Part shown: piece by piece, positions 51,101-64,000 of the stretch
Numbering within the stretch: position 1 is the first letter of the stretch
Layout: each line of letters opens with the position of its first letter
NCBI RefSeq assembly: GCF_000189635.1
Contig: NW_002476534.1
Coordinates: 682,001-746,000, forward strand
Source: Tetrahymena thermophila SB210
Lineage: Eukaryota; Ciliophora; Oligohymenophorea; Hymenostomatida; Tetrahymenidae
Direction of reading: 5' to 3'
Length of the DNA stretch: 64,000 nt
Notes under the pieces: generated by a model
Database searches by the model: none
What the model saw: only the letters and a program-made list of their open reading frames with translations
Told to the model about the DNA's origin: nothing
Made by a program: the position numbers and the translations under genes

Positions 51101-54100
51101 TTAACTTTTTTTGCTTTATTTTAAATTATTTTCAATTTTTATTATGATTTTGATTTATTATTTGATTTCAATTATTTACCCTTCATCTTTATTAATACGA
51201 AATTACTTTTATAAAAATTTTTCAGTAATAATTTAGGATGAGGATTGATTTATTTTATAAAGAATCTAAAAAATTATTAAGCAAAATTTCTAAAATTTAT
51301 AAAATTGAAGTACCAATATCCAGGAAGTAAATGAATAGTAGACTTAGAGCATGATGCAGCAAATGGTTTATTACAAACTGTACAGTTTTGAGGTGTAGTT
51401 GAGGAAGGAGGATCTAATATGTAACTACCTGATTAGCAAGGTTGACAATAACCTAATTTACATGTATCACAATATTTAGTATAAGCTTCACCTTACTTGC
51501 ATCCTCTAAAGGAAATTTATATATCTACTTCTTTCATGGATTATAAAGTTTTATCGTTATGAAATGTGTTTATTCCTTAAAAAATCAGCTTAAAAGTAGC
51601 TGTTTTTAATGGTGATCCAATAATATCTATTCCTTCAATAACGAACTAACTATCTTAATATCTTGTAATATAATCTCTTAGAATTAATAAATTTTTTTAT
51701 TCTATGTTTGATGGTTAATCGGTTTAAATGAAGCTTTTATATGAGTCTAATTCCAAGAATAAACTTTAACTTATTTTTTAAGAGTCAAGAAGCTCAGTCA
51801 TCCCTTTTAATAAAATGATTTAAATAACAAAAGAAAATTTAAATGAAGATATTTTACTATTTTATAATTCGAAATCCTTTAAATTTCTCAGAGAGTTTTG
51901 TGACAAAGTAGGTATATTAATATCTTAGAACTTAATTGGATCTCCAAATTCATCAAGCAGTTGGTATTAAATATTTACTGAATCAACTCCGCTTTATATG
52001 TTTTAAATCTGGTAGTAAGAGTTAGATTAATTAGCTTATACGACTTACAATTTGCTTTATCCAGGTAGAAGTTTGATAGAGTTGGGATAGCTACAAATGT
52101 TTGCTCCAAAACAAATAGCTTAATTATTTTGACAGGTATTCTAGCCAAAAGAATTGCATGAATCTAATTTGGAATTCCCATTTAAAGGAAGCATAAATTA
52201 AGGTTTCAAAGTAGTATATCTGATTGCTCCACCTGCTCCAGCAATATTTCCTTGAAAAATACAATTCTATACCTAACAATCACTATTATCCATTCTTATA
52301 GCTCCTCCACTCCTATGTTAATTAGTTTTTTTAAATAACTATTAAAAAAATGAACTTAAAACCAAACAAACCACAAACAAAAAAATTAAAAAAATAAGAA
52401 ATGTGTTTATTTTTTTCATAAAATATTATCAAATTTAATTTAACTAAATCATCAAATATTATGTCAAAAAATTAATTAAAATTTACCCATTAACTTTGTT
52501 TTTTATAAATTTAGTAGAACTGATTTTTGATCCTTAAAGTAGACTATTAACTTAGAGAGCACCTCCTTCCATGCTAACATTGTTTTCAATATCTGAATCA
52601 TCCAGATTTAAATGACTTCTTTACACAAATAAACAACCTCCTGACGATTGAGCAGAATTTTAATTTGCATTTATAATAGTTAATTAAGCAGAATTAGTGT
52701 TTAGAATGTACGCTCCTCCTCCAGAATTCTATGCAGAGTTCTTTATAAAGTAGCATTGCTACAAGATTAGTGACCCCATCTCTAAATAAATAGCACCTCC
52801 ATTTAATCCACTCTTGTTATTTGTGAAATTAGCTTTTGATATATTTAAAGCACTTTAGTAAGAGAAGATAGCTCCTCCTTCTTAAATCGAATTATTGCTG
52901 TCAAATACTGCTTGTATAATTTATAGCGAGCATGAGACTATTTATGATATTGCTCCTCCATATTGCAAGGAATGATTCTCAATAAAATTTACTTAGTTTA
53001 AAATTAAGTTTGAATACTTATTTAAAAATATTGCTGCACCACAATTATCAGCTGAGCACTTATTTCCTGTAAATTATCCTACAGTAATGGTTCCATTAGA
53101 ATTTTAAAGTAAGAAAGAACCACTTTATGAGCAATTATTTTAATTGGAAGACCACTAAGAGCCTTACATTGTACTATTATTAATAACTATAACTGCTTGT
53201 TTAAATCCTATGTTCTTAAATGATTGAAGTCCTGATAGTGAGGAATTTTTAGAGCTCTCAATATCAAGAATAGAGTTAACAAAGCATGGAAGAGTGCAGG
53301 TGTTTTTTATTGCAATCATTCCTATTAAGCTTATATTATCTGAAAAAGACTAAATAAGATTTGAATATTAATTGCTATTTGAAGAAAGATCTGTAAATAT
53401 ATTTTATGTAATATTTATAATATTAACTTATAAATAGTCATCGATTTACGAGGCATAATACTATGTTGTGTTCGTTCCTACCATTTTATTATTAAAATAA
53501 TTATTATCTCCTAGCAATAAGAAATCTTTATTCGAAATAAATTGAATGTTTTGAAGCTATTTTAGATTGCAGAGCTATAAATTTAGCAATAAAGGAATCA
53601 TAAAAGGAATAGATGATGCTGTGTTATTATTTCCAATGAAGATTAGATCTTTTATCACTACCTAACTCATAAAAAGCATATCAATAAATGATGCTAAATT
53701 ACTGAATTAGATTGTATTGTTTTGCAAATATAAACCATTAACTGTAACTAATCCCTGATTTGCTATTTAGCTAGCTTGGTTTTGAATATAACCAAAGTTG
53801 TTAATACTCAGAAGAGCAGATGAAATAAATTAAGAGTTAGTTATATTTAAGTTTGATATTTTGATACTAGTTGCATTCGTAATTGAAAAAAAGTATTAGC
53901 TGATACTGCTTGATGTAGGATTAACAACGCTTTGAATTGTTTAATTATAGATTAAAATATTACTAAGCTCGATATTGCTAACTTACTAAAACGAAAAGAT
54001 CACTCCACTCAAATTCTAAAATGAGCAGTTAATAATTGAGACAGATGTGATGTTGAAAAATGGCAATTATTAAACTCCTGTTTGACCAATTTATTTCTCG

Positions 54101-57100
54101 AAAGTGAGATTCAAATTCATTAAATTTACCGATATAAACCCATTAACCGAAGAATAAAATTTGTGAAAGCTGCTGGTTTATATGACTTAGCTGTTATTAT
54201 AATTGATGTATAAGCTAGATTAAGAAGCAAAAGGAAACTAAGGTAGTTATGGCAGAGCTTAGTTATTGTTGAGTGAAACGTAAAACTAAAAGTTTGTCAT
54301 AACAAAGAATGTACTAAGGCGATTTGTTATGTCTACTAAGCTTACAAATGTTTGCTTCAAATTTTAAATATTTGTAGATTATTTGCAAGCTGTACTCCCC
54401 TAAAGTAAAAATTGCAATTTGCTAACCTTAGTGCCTACAAACACATATTCAACCTCAGTATAAGTTGGCTGCTAATTTACTGTAAAAGAAAGAACCTTTG
54501 AGAATTAATACACTTATTGTATTTTTCCTAAATATGTGATTGTATTTTGGCTCCGATTGACTTGAAAAATAAAGATGTACAACAAACGAGCATGTATTAT
54601 ATATTAACCATTAACTATACGCAAATCATCATTATTAGAAGTGCTTTAATCTCCATACAAAGAGAATTCAGATATTATTCTTAAATTGCCAATTAAAGTC
54701 AAAGAGCTAAACGTATAAACGTTGTATTATCCAAAGCAAGTCAAGCATATTAAATCAGATGCAATGTCATAATCTAATCTATTTTAGTAACCTATACATG
54801 GAGTTACTAAAAATCCTGTATTACTCCAATTAGTAGTCGAATACACCTAAACAAAAGGCAACCCAAATCTTTTAAAAAAGACCTAAAAAATAAATATTGT
54901 TTGCTTGTTATTTAATAAATTTATAAAAAATTAATAATTAATTTATTACCTGATTTCCAACTTATTGAATCAAAACTATTTATCTTTGATTATTAGCTTG
55001 ATCTAATTCTAATTAAAACTAAGGAGTGTTAACTGTATCATAACTAAACACTAAAATATTTCCGATGTACGTACAAGCTAGAATGTTGTATTATGTGCTA
55101 CTAATTTATATGTAAAACATAGCATATATCTGTGAAGTGGGAGTTATGTTTATAATTAGAGGAGAAGAAGAAAATACACCCAGGCTTGTAAATTTCCAAA
55201 TAACAATTTAAGAATTAGAAGTATATGCAGCAAACTCATTCAGAACTTCATTGATCTAACTTCCTGTAAAAATGAAAATTGAAGTGATGCTGTGCGTAGG
55301 CTAACTGCTTGTAAGTTACAGATTCTCTCCGAAGACATTAATTTAGTTTTTATTTATACAAAATATCATGAATAAATTATTTGTGTTTGTAGTTGTCTTT
55401 ATACTATTACAAGTATTTTAAACTTAGTTAATAATTTAGTAAGTTTTATTACTCAGCAAATAAACCTAGGCTATAGAATTCACTAAAATTTTACCTAATT
55501 AAGGTAAATTTGTTAATTTAAAATTATAATCTTATTATCCTTATTGCAGCTTTTGCATGTACATTTGATACTAAAGATTAAAATCCCACATCTTGAGCAT
55601 TCCATTTTATTGTATAGTAATTGCTTACTAATTTGATAAAAATCCATCTTATATAGCTTTATTAAAAAAATATTAATAAAATTAATCAACAAATAGATAA
55701 CTTTTAATTAATTACATCCTTCTTAGAAAATCATTATCCTAAAATCAGTTTTAAAGTATGCATAATAATTCCATAAGCTGACATTATTATCACTTCCAAA
55801 AGAAATAAGTGTATTTGTAATTCTATTTAGAATTAGATTTATTATTTAAGACTAATGTGCTTAGTATATTATCTGTTTCAACCCAAGTAACGGATAATTA
55901 AAGAATAAAATTGAACCTAAGCTATCTCCAACTACTATCAAGTTAGCCTAGCTATCAAAAATACCTGTTTTAAGCGGGGCTGTATGAGTATAAGATTGCC
56001 TACGTAAGATAAAATTAAAATTATTGAAAAAAAGGATTTTAATAAATAAATATTTAAAAGTAAAAAAAGATTTTTTATTTCAAAACCTATAAAGGTAATT
56101 TAGAAAATATATTATTTATTTATTTATTACATTTTATTTGTAATTTTAGTAATTAAATTAATTTGATAAGCTAATAACATTAACTTTTTTTGTTATTGAA
56201 ATTTATTTTCTTTTAGTCTCACTAAAATTGGTAAACACTTAATAAAAAAATAAGTTATAAATTTTATTAAAATTACAGTATTGAAAAAGATGCTTTGGCA
56301 TAATTGCTGTACAAATTTAGGTTGTTGTCATCACTTTTTTATAAAAAATTTTTTTAAAATTTCTTTAAAATTAGATATGTATGTATATATTTTACCCAAT
56401 AGATATTAATTGCTATCCTGGAGCATCGATAAAAACTTGATTTATATTTCCATTATGAACTGTATAGTTAAATACTAAGCTACCTTATAAATTGTATTAT
56501 AAGACTATTCCTTTTTTCTATAAAAATTTTTGTTAAATATTGAAAAATTTTATTTATAAGAAATTAACAATAAAATATTTTAAATTAATTTATTAAAAAA
56601 GAAAATAACAAAAACTAGGAAAAAAAATATTTTAAGTTGAGTGAGATAAATTTGCTAATTTTTAATTAATTAATTATGAATTCTAAAAGATAATTATTTA
56701 TATCAATAAATTAAAAAAAAAATTATTATTTATTTGTTGATAAATTAAAAAATTACACCGAATGTAATGAATAATTAATTTGTTTTGTCTATCAATGACT
56801 TATCTCCTTAGACTGTGAAAGCAATTGTTTAGCTATTAATATATTGAACGCTTCCTTGTGAATTAGTGTCAAGTGATATTAGGAGGCCTTGCTCTTGATA
56901 GGACTGAGTAGATTAAATTGGATTTGTAGAGAAAGTAAAGAATGCTTAAAATTAAAATAAATTAGTATTAGCATTAATTACCCACTAAATAACTATCCCT
57001 GTTTAACACATTATGTAAATATTATTTTATTAAAAAACTAAACCAGTTGGAACATTGCAAGTAAATTATACAGGAGTGCTTTAGTTTAATTACAGAGTTT

Positions 57101-60100
57101 ATACAATTTAAAAGTTTATGGAACTCCAAACACTACAAGTTTAATCTTAGGAGCATAGTATGATTAAATTTAAGCTGCTTGCAAAAGACATATACAGAAT
57201 AGGTTGAGTATGAACTTATGCAAGCTATGCAACTTATTAAAATGTGTAAATACTATACACTCTCACAAGATTATTATTTGTAGAAACAAATTAACCAATT
57301 TATTAATTAAGTATTCCTGGTACTGTACTACTCTAAAAACCCACTATTTGTTACAGCATATCCTGACCTTAATATGAAAGACTGTAAATCTACAAATTAT
57401 TAAAATAAAATTAATTTATGATTTTTAATTTTCAAATTAATTTTAAAATATTTAAAACAGATAAATTTTATTTATCTTAATATATATCTGATAAATCAAT
57501 AAATTTTGAAATTATAATAACATCTTTTATTATTTAGCTATATTGTTTTGGGAAGGAATTGTTTTGATTTTTAAACATTAAAAATTTTTAGATTTGTGAA
57601 TGTTTTTTTTAAATTCTGTTGCATATTTTGAAATTCAAAAATTAATTTATATCCCTCACTATTTATTTATCTAAGATGATTTAAATTAAATAGATGGAGA
57701 ACACTTCTTGAAAATTAAAAATCATCTATTAAGAAAAATTACTAGTAAAAATTCACAAGAAAACTATTAGCTGCTAAATAAAAGATTTAAAAAAAAAAAA
57801 GAAAAAAATTTAAGAATAAGAATGAATTTTTAGGAAATTAAAAAATTTTACTTGATTCTTTTATCCAACAAAAATCATAGAATTTTTATAATCAGCTGTA
57901 AAACCTATTGGTACGGAGGATAGCATCCATTGCTTAACAAGCCTTCCATTAGCATAATCATACTTAACTAATCTATTATCTTATGCATATGTGATCACAA
58001 ACTTGTTAATTTAATCAGGATAATAATTTAATGGTGCTAATTAGTTATGAACTGTGTACTGATACTTAATATCCTAAGTGTCAGCATTATAAACCAAAAC
58101 TAATCCATTAACTGTTATTAATACTAAAAAGTTATTAGCACCAACAGTATCAATAAAATAAAACTGTATTTAGTTAATTAGTCCCTTAATCATGAATAAC
58201 TAAGCATTACTAGGAGTAGCTTAATTATAACTCCAACCAATTATTTAATTTTTACTTTTGATATACATTGTTATTATTTAAGTACTTGGGTTATTCCTTA
58301 GCATTGAGTAAGTCAAAGTGGGATCATTTACAAATTAAACCATTGTTGAACTTGGGAATGCATAAGTCTAAGAATAAAATATTTATTTATTTATTTAACA
58401 ATTTTTTAATACTTATTTGAATTTATTCTTAAATTAAATTAAATAGTCAAAATCTTAAATTAGTAATTTAAATATGAAAAATATTTTTAAATTATTATTT
58501 TATAAATGTAATTTAAATAAGATAAGGCAATCAATAAAATGTTACTTTTATGTAGAAATTAGATGCTGTCTATGTGTATGCTATTAGTATATTGAGATTA
58601 ATATCATATAACTGCTAAATGAAATTATCAACTATAGTAGTATTAACTGCTATCTTAGTTGCAGTTACATTGTAGAGAATAGCTTAAGAAGATCTAACAA
58701 CCAAAATTTAGCTATTTGGAGGATTAACAAACATTTAATTAATTTAAGATGTTCCTGTCTACTAAACAGAATTGCCTAAAATTAACGTTGAGCTGTTTAC
58801 AGGATATAAAATTAGATTGTTTCCAGCTGCCAGATAAATGAAGAAATTAGTTTCATCAAACTAAACATCTTACACAGTATTAATTATATTGCTCACTAAT
58901 AGTTACTTAGTTACATTATCATAAATAGAGAACCCTTAGAAGTTGTAATAGACTATCTAATTAATTATGATAAACAGATAGATAAATGATAAGCATTTTT
59001 ACAACAAAAAAAAATTGTTTGTATTCAATTAACAATTAAAAATAAAAATATTTTACTTTGCTTAGGGCAATGCTTAATTTAAAGAGAGATCCAGGTGGCA
59101 AGGTTGCAATTTGATAAATTACTTTTCCATTTAATTTATTCCATTAATATGAAATTCCTTGACTATTTAAGCTTAATAAACTATTAGGAAAATAATGTTT
59201 TATTTAAGTGGTGAAATAAATATTTTTTGTTTTACGAATTTTGGGCATCGTCTTGAATTAATTAACTTTAGATTTAGCTGTCTAGAGAATAAGTAGATAT
59301 ACAGGAATTCAAAATATAAATTTATAGTGATGGATTGTAGAGATAAACTAATGTTTTATCACCAACAAGTACAATATTATTGTTACTGCTGGCAGGAAGG
59401 ATGTAAACGTTTTGGTATAAATTGTTAATTAAATTGATGTATTTTATAGATGTAACTGTAGGCTATTGAGGTGTAAGGTAGTTAATTAAAATGACAAAAT
59501 TATTAGATGTAATTACCAAATTACTCCCACTTAAGTAAATATTGTTAAATTAGGTTTGAAGCAAAGCAGCTTAAGCGCTTGCTAATGTCATAGGATTAGT
59601 TGTATCCTTAACATCTATTTAATTAGACATTAAATTTATTTAAACTTGCATTTGCTTTGTGTTAAAGTTAAAAACTCTACAGTCAAATTAACCAATCGTT
59701 ATAGCATACTATACTTATGGATTTGACACATCTAAAACCATGTTGTTTATGCTTATAGGTATAGTCATGTAGGAAGTACGAGATGTAGTCATTTGAGTTT
59801 TATTAATTGTAAATAGAGTGATTGAATTACCTTAAGAACCTGTAGCATAAACTGCAAAAAAGTTTCCATTCTAATTAAAAAAATAAATAGCACTTATATT
59901 AGGTAAAGACAAACTCTTACAAGTGTTTTTTATTAAATCGCAAATATATGCCTTAGAACTCATATTTAGAAGGATGCTACTCACACCTTATATTAGAATT
60001 GAATTGACATACTTATTTCCAACTATGTTAGGCTAAAACACTGATTGTGTATTATAGTTAATAAAGAACACCTTATTTATTTTATAAAAATAATCATTAA

Positions 60101-61082
60101 CATAGCCAAGAAGAATTAATGAGAGAAGTAAATTATTTTTTCAGTAATATTTAGTATCTAAAAACATAAAATTATATATATCGATTGATTATCATGCAGT
60201 TATTATTAATTTAAATAATCTTCTTTTTAATTATTATTTTTAGAAAAATATTTCACGATTATCATTAATTAGTTAATGTAAATTTTATAACTTTTTAACT
60301 TAAAATAATTTTTTATTTTCATTATTATCAATCAATAAAACCATATTTGAAAGAAGATTTTTCAAAAATTAGATTGAAAGGTTTTGAAGGATTGGAAGTG
60401 TATAAAAAGTAAATTTAAATAAAAAAAGGATTTAAAGTCTAAATGAGTAGCTTCTAGAGGTATTATGTTTAGAGTTAGTTACTCATAAGTATATTAGTAA
60501 TCTCTAAATTTTTGATTTTCAAAATATACAGCAAAGTTATATCAAATATGTATAAAATTTGAATTGAATTATTTATATTATTTTACGTTTTTCTTACTCA
60601 TTAGGAAAAAAATGAAATTATTTTAAAAAAATTACGGTTGTGCCTTTGTAAGTAATGATTGTTTAGGATTCATAATCAATATTTATTGTCGAATCAAACG
60701 TGTATATATTAGGGTTTAGTTAATATCTTTATATTTCAGCATTTAATTCTACATCAATTTCAATAATACATCCGCTTGTATCTGCTATAATTAGGACACT
60801 TCTGTCAAGAGAGTCTTGGTTTGTCATGTAAATAATATTTGCGTTATTATTAGTGCTTATTGTTTGTATTGTCTTTGAAGTCATTAAATTAATCTATGTT
60901 AAAACATTATAGTTTGATGTGTAAATTATATCTTCGCTAGATAGACTAGGATTAGATTTTAGGAAAAGATGCGATTAGATACTTGTTAAACAAGAATATC
61001 CTTAAATTTATCCAAAATATTCAACTGGACAATTTTATGATTATAATTTTTGAATAAATACTGCAAAGAGGAGTATTTTCAT
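48110..61082 (-). CDS. Giant receptor-like membrane protein: beta-propeller, beta-helix, EGF-like and multi-TM
   Basis: The model starts at 61082 with MKILLFAVFIQKLQSQ, a short signal peptide; exon 1 is 60636-61082. At 57.0-60.1 kb the exons carry WD/propeller-like blades, for example YMSFASSLNLIILCSQDQTC followed by SVW, and repeated LVLI-type strands. At 52.2-55.3 kb lies a right-handed beta-helix with polymorphic-outer-membrane-protein-like repeats: SGLNGGAIYLEMGSLILQQC, NSGGGAYILNTNSAQLT, QSSGGCLFVQRSHLNLDDSD and SMEGGALQVNS. At 50.8-51.5 kb come cysteine modules, YCDTCKLGYCQPCQSGSYIL and RYGYCKQGYTGPICETCDQF, EGF-like. From 50.75 down to 49.5 kb there are 7-10 membrane segments, such as LIWSLILYLMIFTFSMIIYI and MWQILFIIPVFTIVGYVIPF. 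A basic start (MDFGRRRRRDQ) then opens a Q/K/D/S-rich cytoplasmic tail ending SPHSQQN and TGA at 48110-48112. Ciliates have many proteins of this layout; a surface or sensory role is inferred. Many introns are placed only roughly, and one gene is assumed; two adjacent genes remain possible. Length is about 3,400 residues. Confidence 0.72.
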
Positions 61083-61845
61083 TTTAAGTAGGAAATCAAT
61101 AATATTCCTCATTTATTATTTAAGTGCTAAGCTAAAATGCTATTTTGCTTTCTATAGATTCTTTAATCAAATTTTGTAAGTTTATCAGCAGTTTTTGATT
61201 TAAATTGTATATAGAATAATTAATTAATGATATATCATTAATTTTAAGCACAGATTTAACTTAATAAAATAATTGAAATTTATTTATTTTTAACAAAAAT
61301 ATTTGAAAATGTTTGCTAGTGTCTGAATAACAAAATAAAATTTAAATTAAACAAAAATTTTGAATAAAATATTTACAAAAAAGCAAACCAAAACTAATTC
61401 TAATTAATTTAATAAAAATTAAAAAAATAATATTTTAAATATGTCAATTAATCATTTATAGATTTCAAATAAAATTAAAGTAATTTTAAGAATAAATAAT
61501 TATTTTTATCAACTTTCTATACATTTTTTGATTCATGATAACAAAAATAATCTTGTTTGAGTTAACAATAATTTAAATAAAAATTTTAATTTAACTTTAA
61601 TAGAAAATAAATTCAAAAAAATTCAAAAATTTCCAATTAAAATGAAAATTATAATTGTTCAAGAATTAACTTTCTAAATTACTTTACATTAAATTTGATA
61701 AATTTAAAAAAAATAAATATAAATGGATGATTTTGTTTTTCTCATTCAGACAGCAAGTAAAGCAAGCGATAATAAAATTAAATAATTAAAAAATATTAGA
61801 AAATGAAATTAATTTACTAGAAAAAATATAGTGTAAAGATAAAAC

Positions 61846-61888
<43 letters not shown>

Positions 61889-62296
61889 TTATAGAGAAAT
61901 TGTAAGAAGGTTTAATTAAGATTATAATTTGAAAAGGTAATATCTGTTTATATGATTATTTTGTTTGTTGGTAATTTATTCCATAAGAGATTTGTTTGTT
62001 ATATAATTAATACTTTATTTAGGAAGTGTCAATAATTAATTATAATATTTAAGATGTTTAAAGATTATAGATTCTAAGATAGATAGAAAATATTTATGCT
62101 TGTTTTATATTTATTCATTGTTATACTTTAATGATTATTATAATTGATAAAAGTTTGGTAATTTGAAAAATCATTTTTAATATAAAACAGTTATATCAAT
62201 TGACTGTAAAAGGGTTCATTATTTGAGATTTAGCTTTATATATATATCAACATTTAATTGTGATTGAAAAGGTAAACCAGACTAAAGATTTTTTAG
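61083..62296. other. Spacer upstream of the giant gene
   Basis: About 1.2 kb between two minus-strand genes. It holds the promoter side of the giant gene, a TTTA microsatellite at 61846-61890 and short plus-strand frames. One of these starts MDDFVFLIQTASKASDNK at 61723 but hits TGA after 27 codons; it could be the first exon of a small gene with later pieces near 61894-61934 and 62021-62080, but I could not join them in frame. Confidence 0.5.
61846..61890. repeat. TTTA tetranucleotide microsatellite
   Basis: About eleven perfect tandem copies of TTTA/TTAT run for 45 bases between a T-rich stretch and TATAGAGAAATTG. Perfect repeats of this length are likely to vary in copy number between strains. 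Confidence 0.95.
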
Positions 62297-64000
62297 TCAT
62301 ATTTGGTTGTTTAAGTTGTTTATTGAAGCAGAAAAATTGTACTTAAGAAAGTCTATACTTGGATTATCGATACTTTTGTGCTAGCTTTACTTTCTTGCAT
62401 TTTATGTTTAAGGTTTTTATTATTTTTCTTCTAAGTTATTAAAAGAATTATTTGGAATTTATTGATTTTCTTGGAATTATTCTGTTTTATTTTAGTTTTC
62501 ATCGTTTTTTTCATTCTAATTTATATTATCCATTTAATTATGAATGTTTTATACGTTTTGTTGTTCGTTATCATTGCTAAAAGGGATTTCATTTTCTGAA
62601 TGATTTTTTCTTTCATTTTTTAGAGGACTAATGTTTTAATTGCTTTAATTGTATTCATTTATCTCTTGGTTCTAATCTATTTGTTAAAGATGAGTTGTTG
62701 ATGGGCTTATGGTTATTAAATGTTTAGGAATTGGAAAGGATACAATTGATGAGGATAAATTTGAGCTTTCATCTTGTAGCTGTTTGTTAAAATTTTTTTA
62801 GGCAGAGCTATTTTAGAAAAACTCTTTTTATGCAGAGAAATTTTAGAAGAAATCTGTGTTGCTATGAATTGATTTTAATTACTCAGGTTTTTCATCTACA
62901 GACTGAGCTAATGGATTTAACCTCTTTGAATTTTATTTGTCAAGTGTGGCTTCTTAATTATCATTTTAAGAAATTTAAGGAGTAAAATTAGGTTTACCCT
63001 AGCTAGTTATGTTAGAATAACTCTTGCTTTAATCATTTTATATGCTGTTTCTGTGCATTTTAGGAGTCTAATAGTCTTTGTTTATTTTTATAGATGCTCT
63101 TTTCATGTTTACTATTTACTCGTTATTTAGTTACTTATTTTAGATCACATTTAATTAACCCAAAGAGTTGCTTTCAGTAATAGTATTTGTTTGTTAGGTT
63201 AATATAATATTCTTTTGGGCTGCAGAGCTAATTATTCTCTGAGGAGTAAATTCTTACTGCTATTGCTATTGTAATTATTAATTTTACTATTATAGAGCCT
63301 GCTTTTGCAATTATTATTACATTTAACTTTAAATCGTAAAGCTAGACTTTCTATGATGAGAAGAAGGCTAAGGTGGTTTTGAAGCAGCAGAAACATTTGA
63401 ATTGAATTAAGAACTACTCACTTCATCTAAAATATCATTTTAATTTTCAGCAAAATTTTACAAACGTTCTTTATTACTCATTTAAGTCTTATGTGATAAG
63501 CTGCTATTATTTAACTTACTTTATTCATATGTTTGGTGTTCTTCTTCGTAGCTTATTTAAAGCTAAGACTATTGTTAATCCTTATTCTATTTTTACTTCA
63601 TGTTTCTTTCACCATAATTTTCTTCTTTTATTTCCTATAAATAATAGTTTGAGCTGGAGTAAGGAAGATGGTTAGGTATAAAATTATTAATTTTATCGTA
63701 TCCATTTGATGGAATATAACCTTAAGAGCTACCAAGGTTTTTAAATTTACCATTTTAGTTTGCTATATTATTTTAACTAATTTAAGATACTGAGTGGAGT
63801 ACGTTTTAAGAAGCAACACTGCCAAGCTAATTTAGACTATTACTTTTTTAGTAGTTTTTTTATACTTGTTGCTGACTTAGGATAATCTAGGAATTAAATG
63901 GAGATTAAGTTGGTATTACGTTAAAAGATGATTCATATCTTTCTGTTTTTGGTGTAAACTGTGGGCGAGGCTGAGAAAATGGACTGCTTTAAGCAGTTTC
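62297..64000 (-). CDS. Q/N/S-rich protein, C-terminal part (5' end beyond window)
   Basis: The frame is open for 568 codons from the window edge down to TGA at 62297-62299, so the start lies beyond 64000. The sequence is polar throughout: Gln, Asn, Ser, Lys and Pro dominate, with short poly-Gln stretches such as QNQQLQQQQQEF near 63255-63290. Phosphorylation-like patches include KPPQPSSHHRKSSFTIQ. A tandem 30-base repeat near 62796-62855 produces the peptide FFQNFSAQK followed by FFQNSSAQK. The end reads SASINNLNNQI. No folded domain is visible in this part, so its function cannot be inferred. About half the glutamines use TAA or TAG, so the frame is invisible with the standard code. Confidence 0.82.

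Noticed and set aside
52300-53300. Polymorphic-outer-membrane-like GGA repeats as a sign of bacterial contamination
   Set aside because: The repeats use TAA and TAG as Gln, are interrupted by ciliate introns and sit between other exons of the same membrane protein, so they are native.
61723-62080. Possible small spliced gene starting MDDFVFLIQTASKASDNK
   Set aside because: The first frame ends after 27 codons and the later pieces could not be joined by GT...AG introns in a consistent frame; the TTTA microsatellite lies in between.

Overview
The window looks like nuclear, probably macronuclear, DNA of an oligohymenophorean ciliate close to Tetrahymena. It is extremely AT-rich, and TAA and TAG occur in frame throughout every recognisable gene, where they must encode glutamine. 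TGA is the only stop codon that fits. Short AT-rich introns begin GTA and end AG. Most genes are therefore invisible to a standard-code ORF search; the gene models here were read by eye with the ciliate code. Species assignment is an inference from code use and gene style, not from a database match.

Layout. From 1 to 12.8 kb five genes lie on the minus strand: COP9 signalosome subunit 2 (448-2282), a 345-residue protein with an N-C-x-x-F motif (3998-5035), a short one-TM protein with highly expressed-type codons (6923-7600), a leucine-rich-repeat protein (9415-10422) and a two-TM protein with a long low-complexity tail (11094-12839). An 88-residue zinc-ribbon protein (14222-14488, plus) converges on a 1,584-residue Q/N/S-rich protein (14861-20131, minus). 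From 21.5 to 47.7 kb everything is on the plus strand: PF16/SPAG6 (21533-23632), a type III phosphatidylinositol 4-kinase (26036-29736), a coiled-coil protein (31108-33196), a probably mitochondrial TPR protein (34403-36226), a large centriolin-like LRR plus coiled-coil protein (36660-43100), a possible multi-TM ORF (44436-45020) and an LRRC72-like protein (45902-47684). From 48.1 to 61.1 kb one apparent gene on the minus strand encodes a giant receptor-like membrane protein. It has a signal peptide, beta-propeller-like segments, a beta-helix of GGA-type repeats, EGF-like cysteine modules, a multi-pass membrane domain and a cytoplasmic tail. The window closes with the 3' part of another Q/N/S-rich gene (62297 to beyond 64000, minus).

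How the genes relate. Each gene appears to be its own transcription unit, separated by 0.3-2.8 kb of AT-rich spacer; there are no operons. Three plus-strand genes point to cilia or basal bodies: PF16 of the central apparatus, the centriolin-like protein and the LRRC72-like protein. The rest are housekeeping (signalosome, PI4-kinase, mitochondrial) or ciliate-specific. The spacers hold several decaying duplications: a 230-bp tandem duplication near 5.1-5.5 kb, a three-copy repeat near 30.1-30.8 kb, and a decayed copy of the 3' end of the coiled-coil gene near 33.6-33.9 kb.

The items most worth a second look are the N-C-x-x-F protein, the small zinc ribbon that resembles a bacterial family, the giant receptor-like protein, an apparent one-base frame break in the LRRC72-like gene, and the unannotated multi-TM ORF at 44.4-45.0 kb. 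Nothing resembling a prokaryotic defence system, CRISPR array, transposase, tRNA or rRNA gene was recognised.
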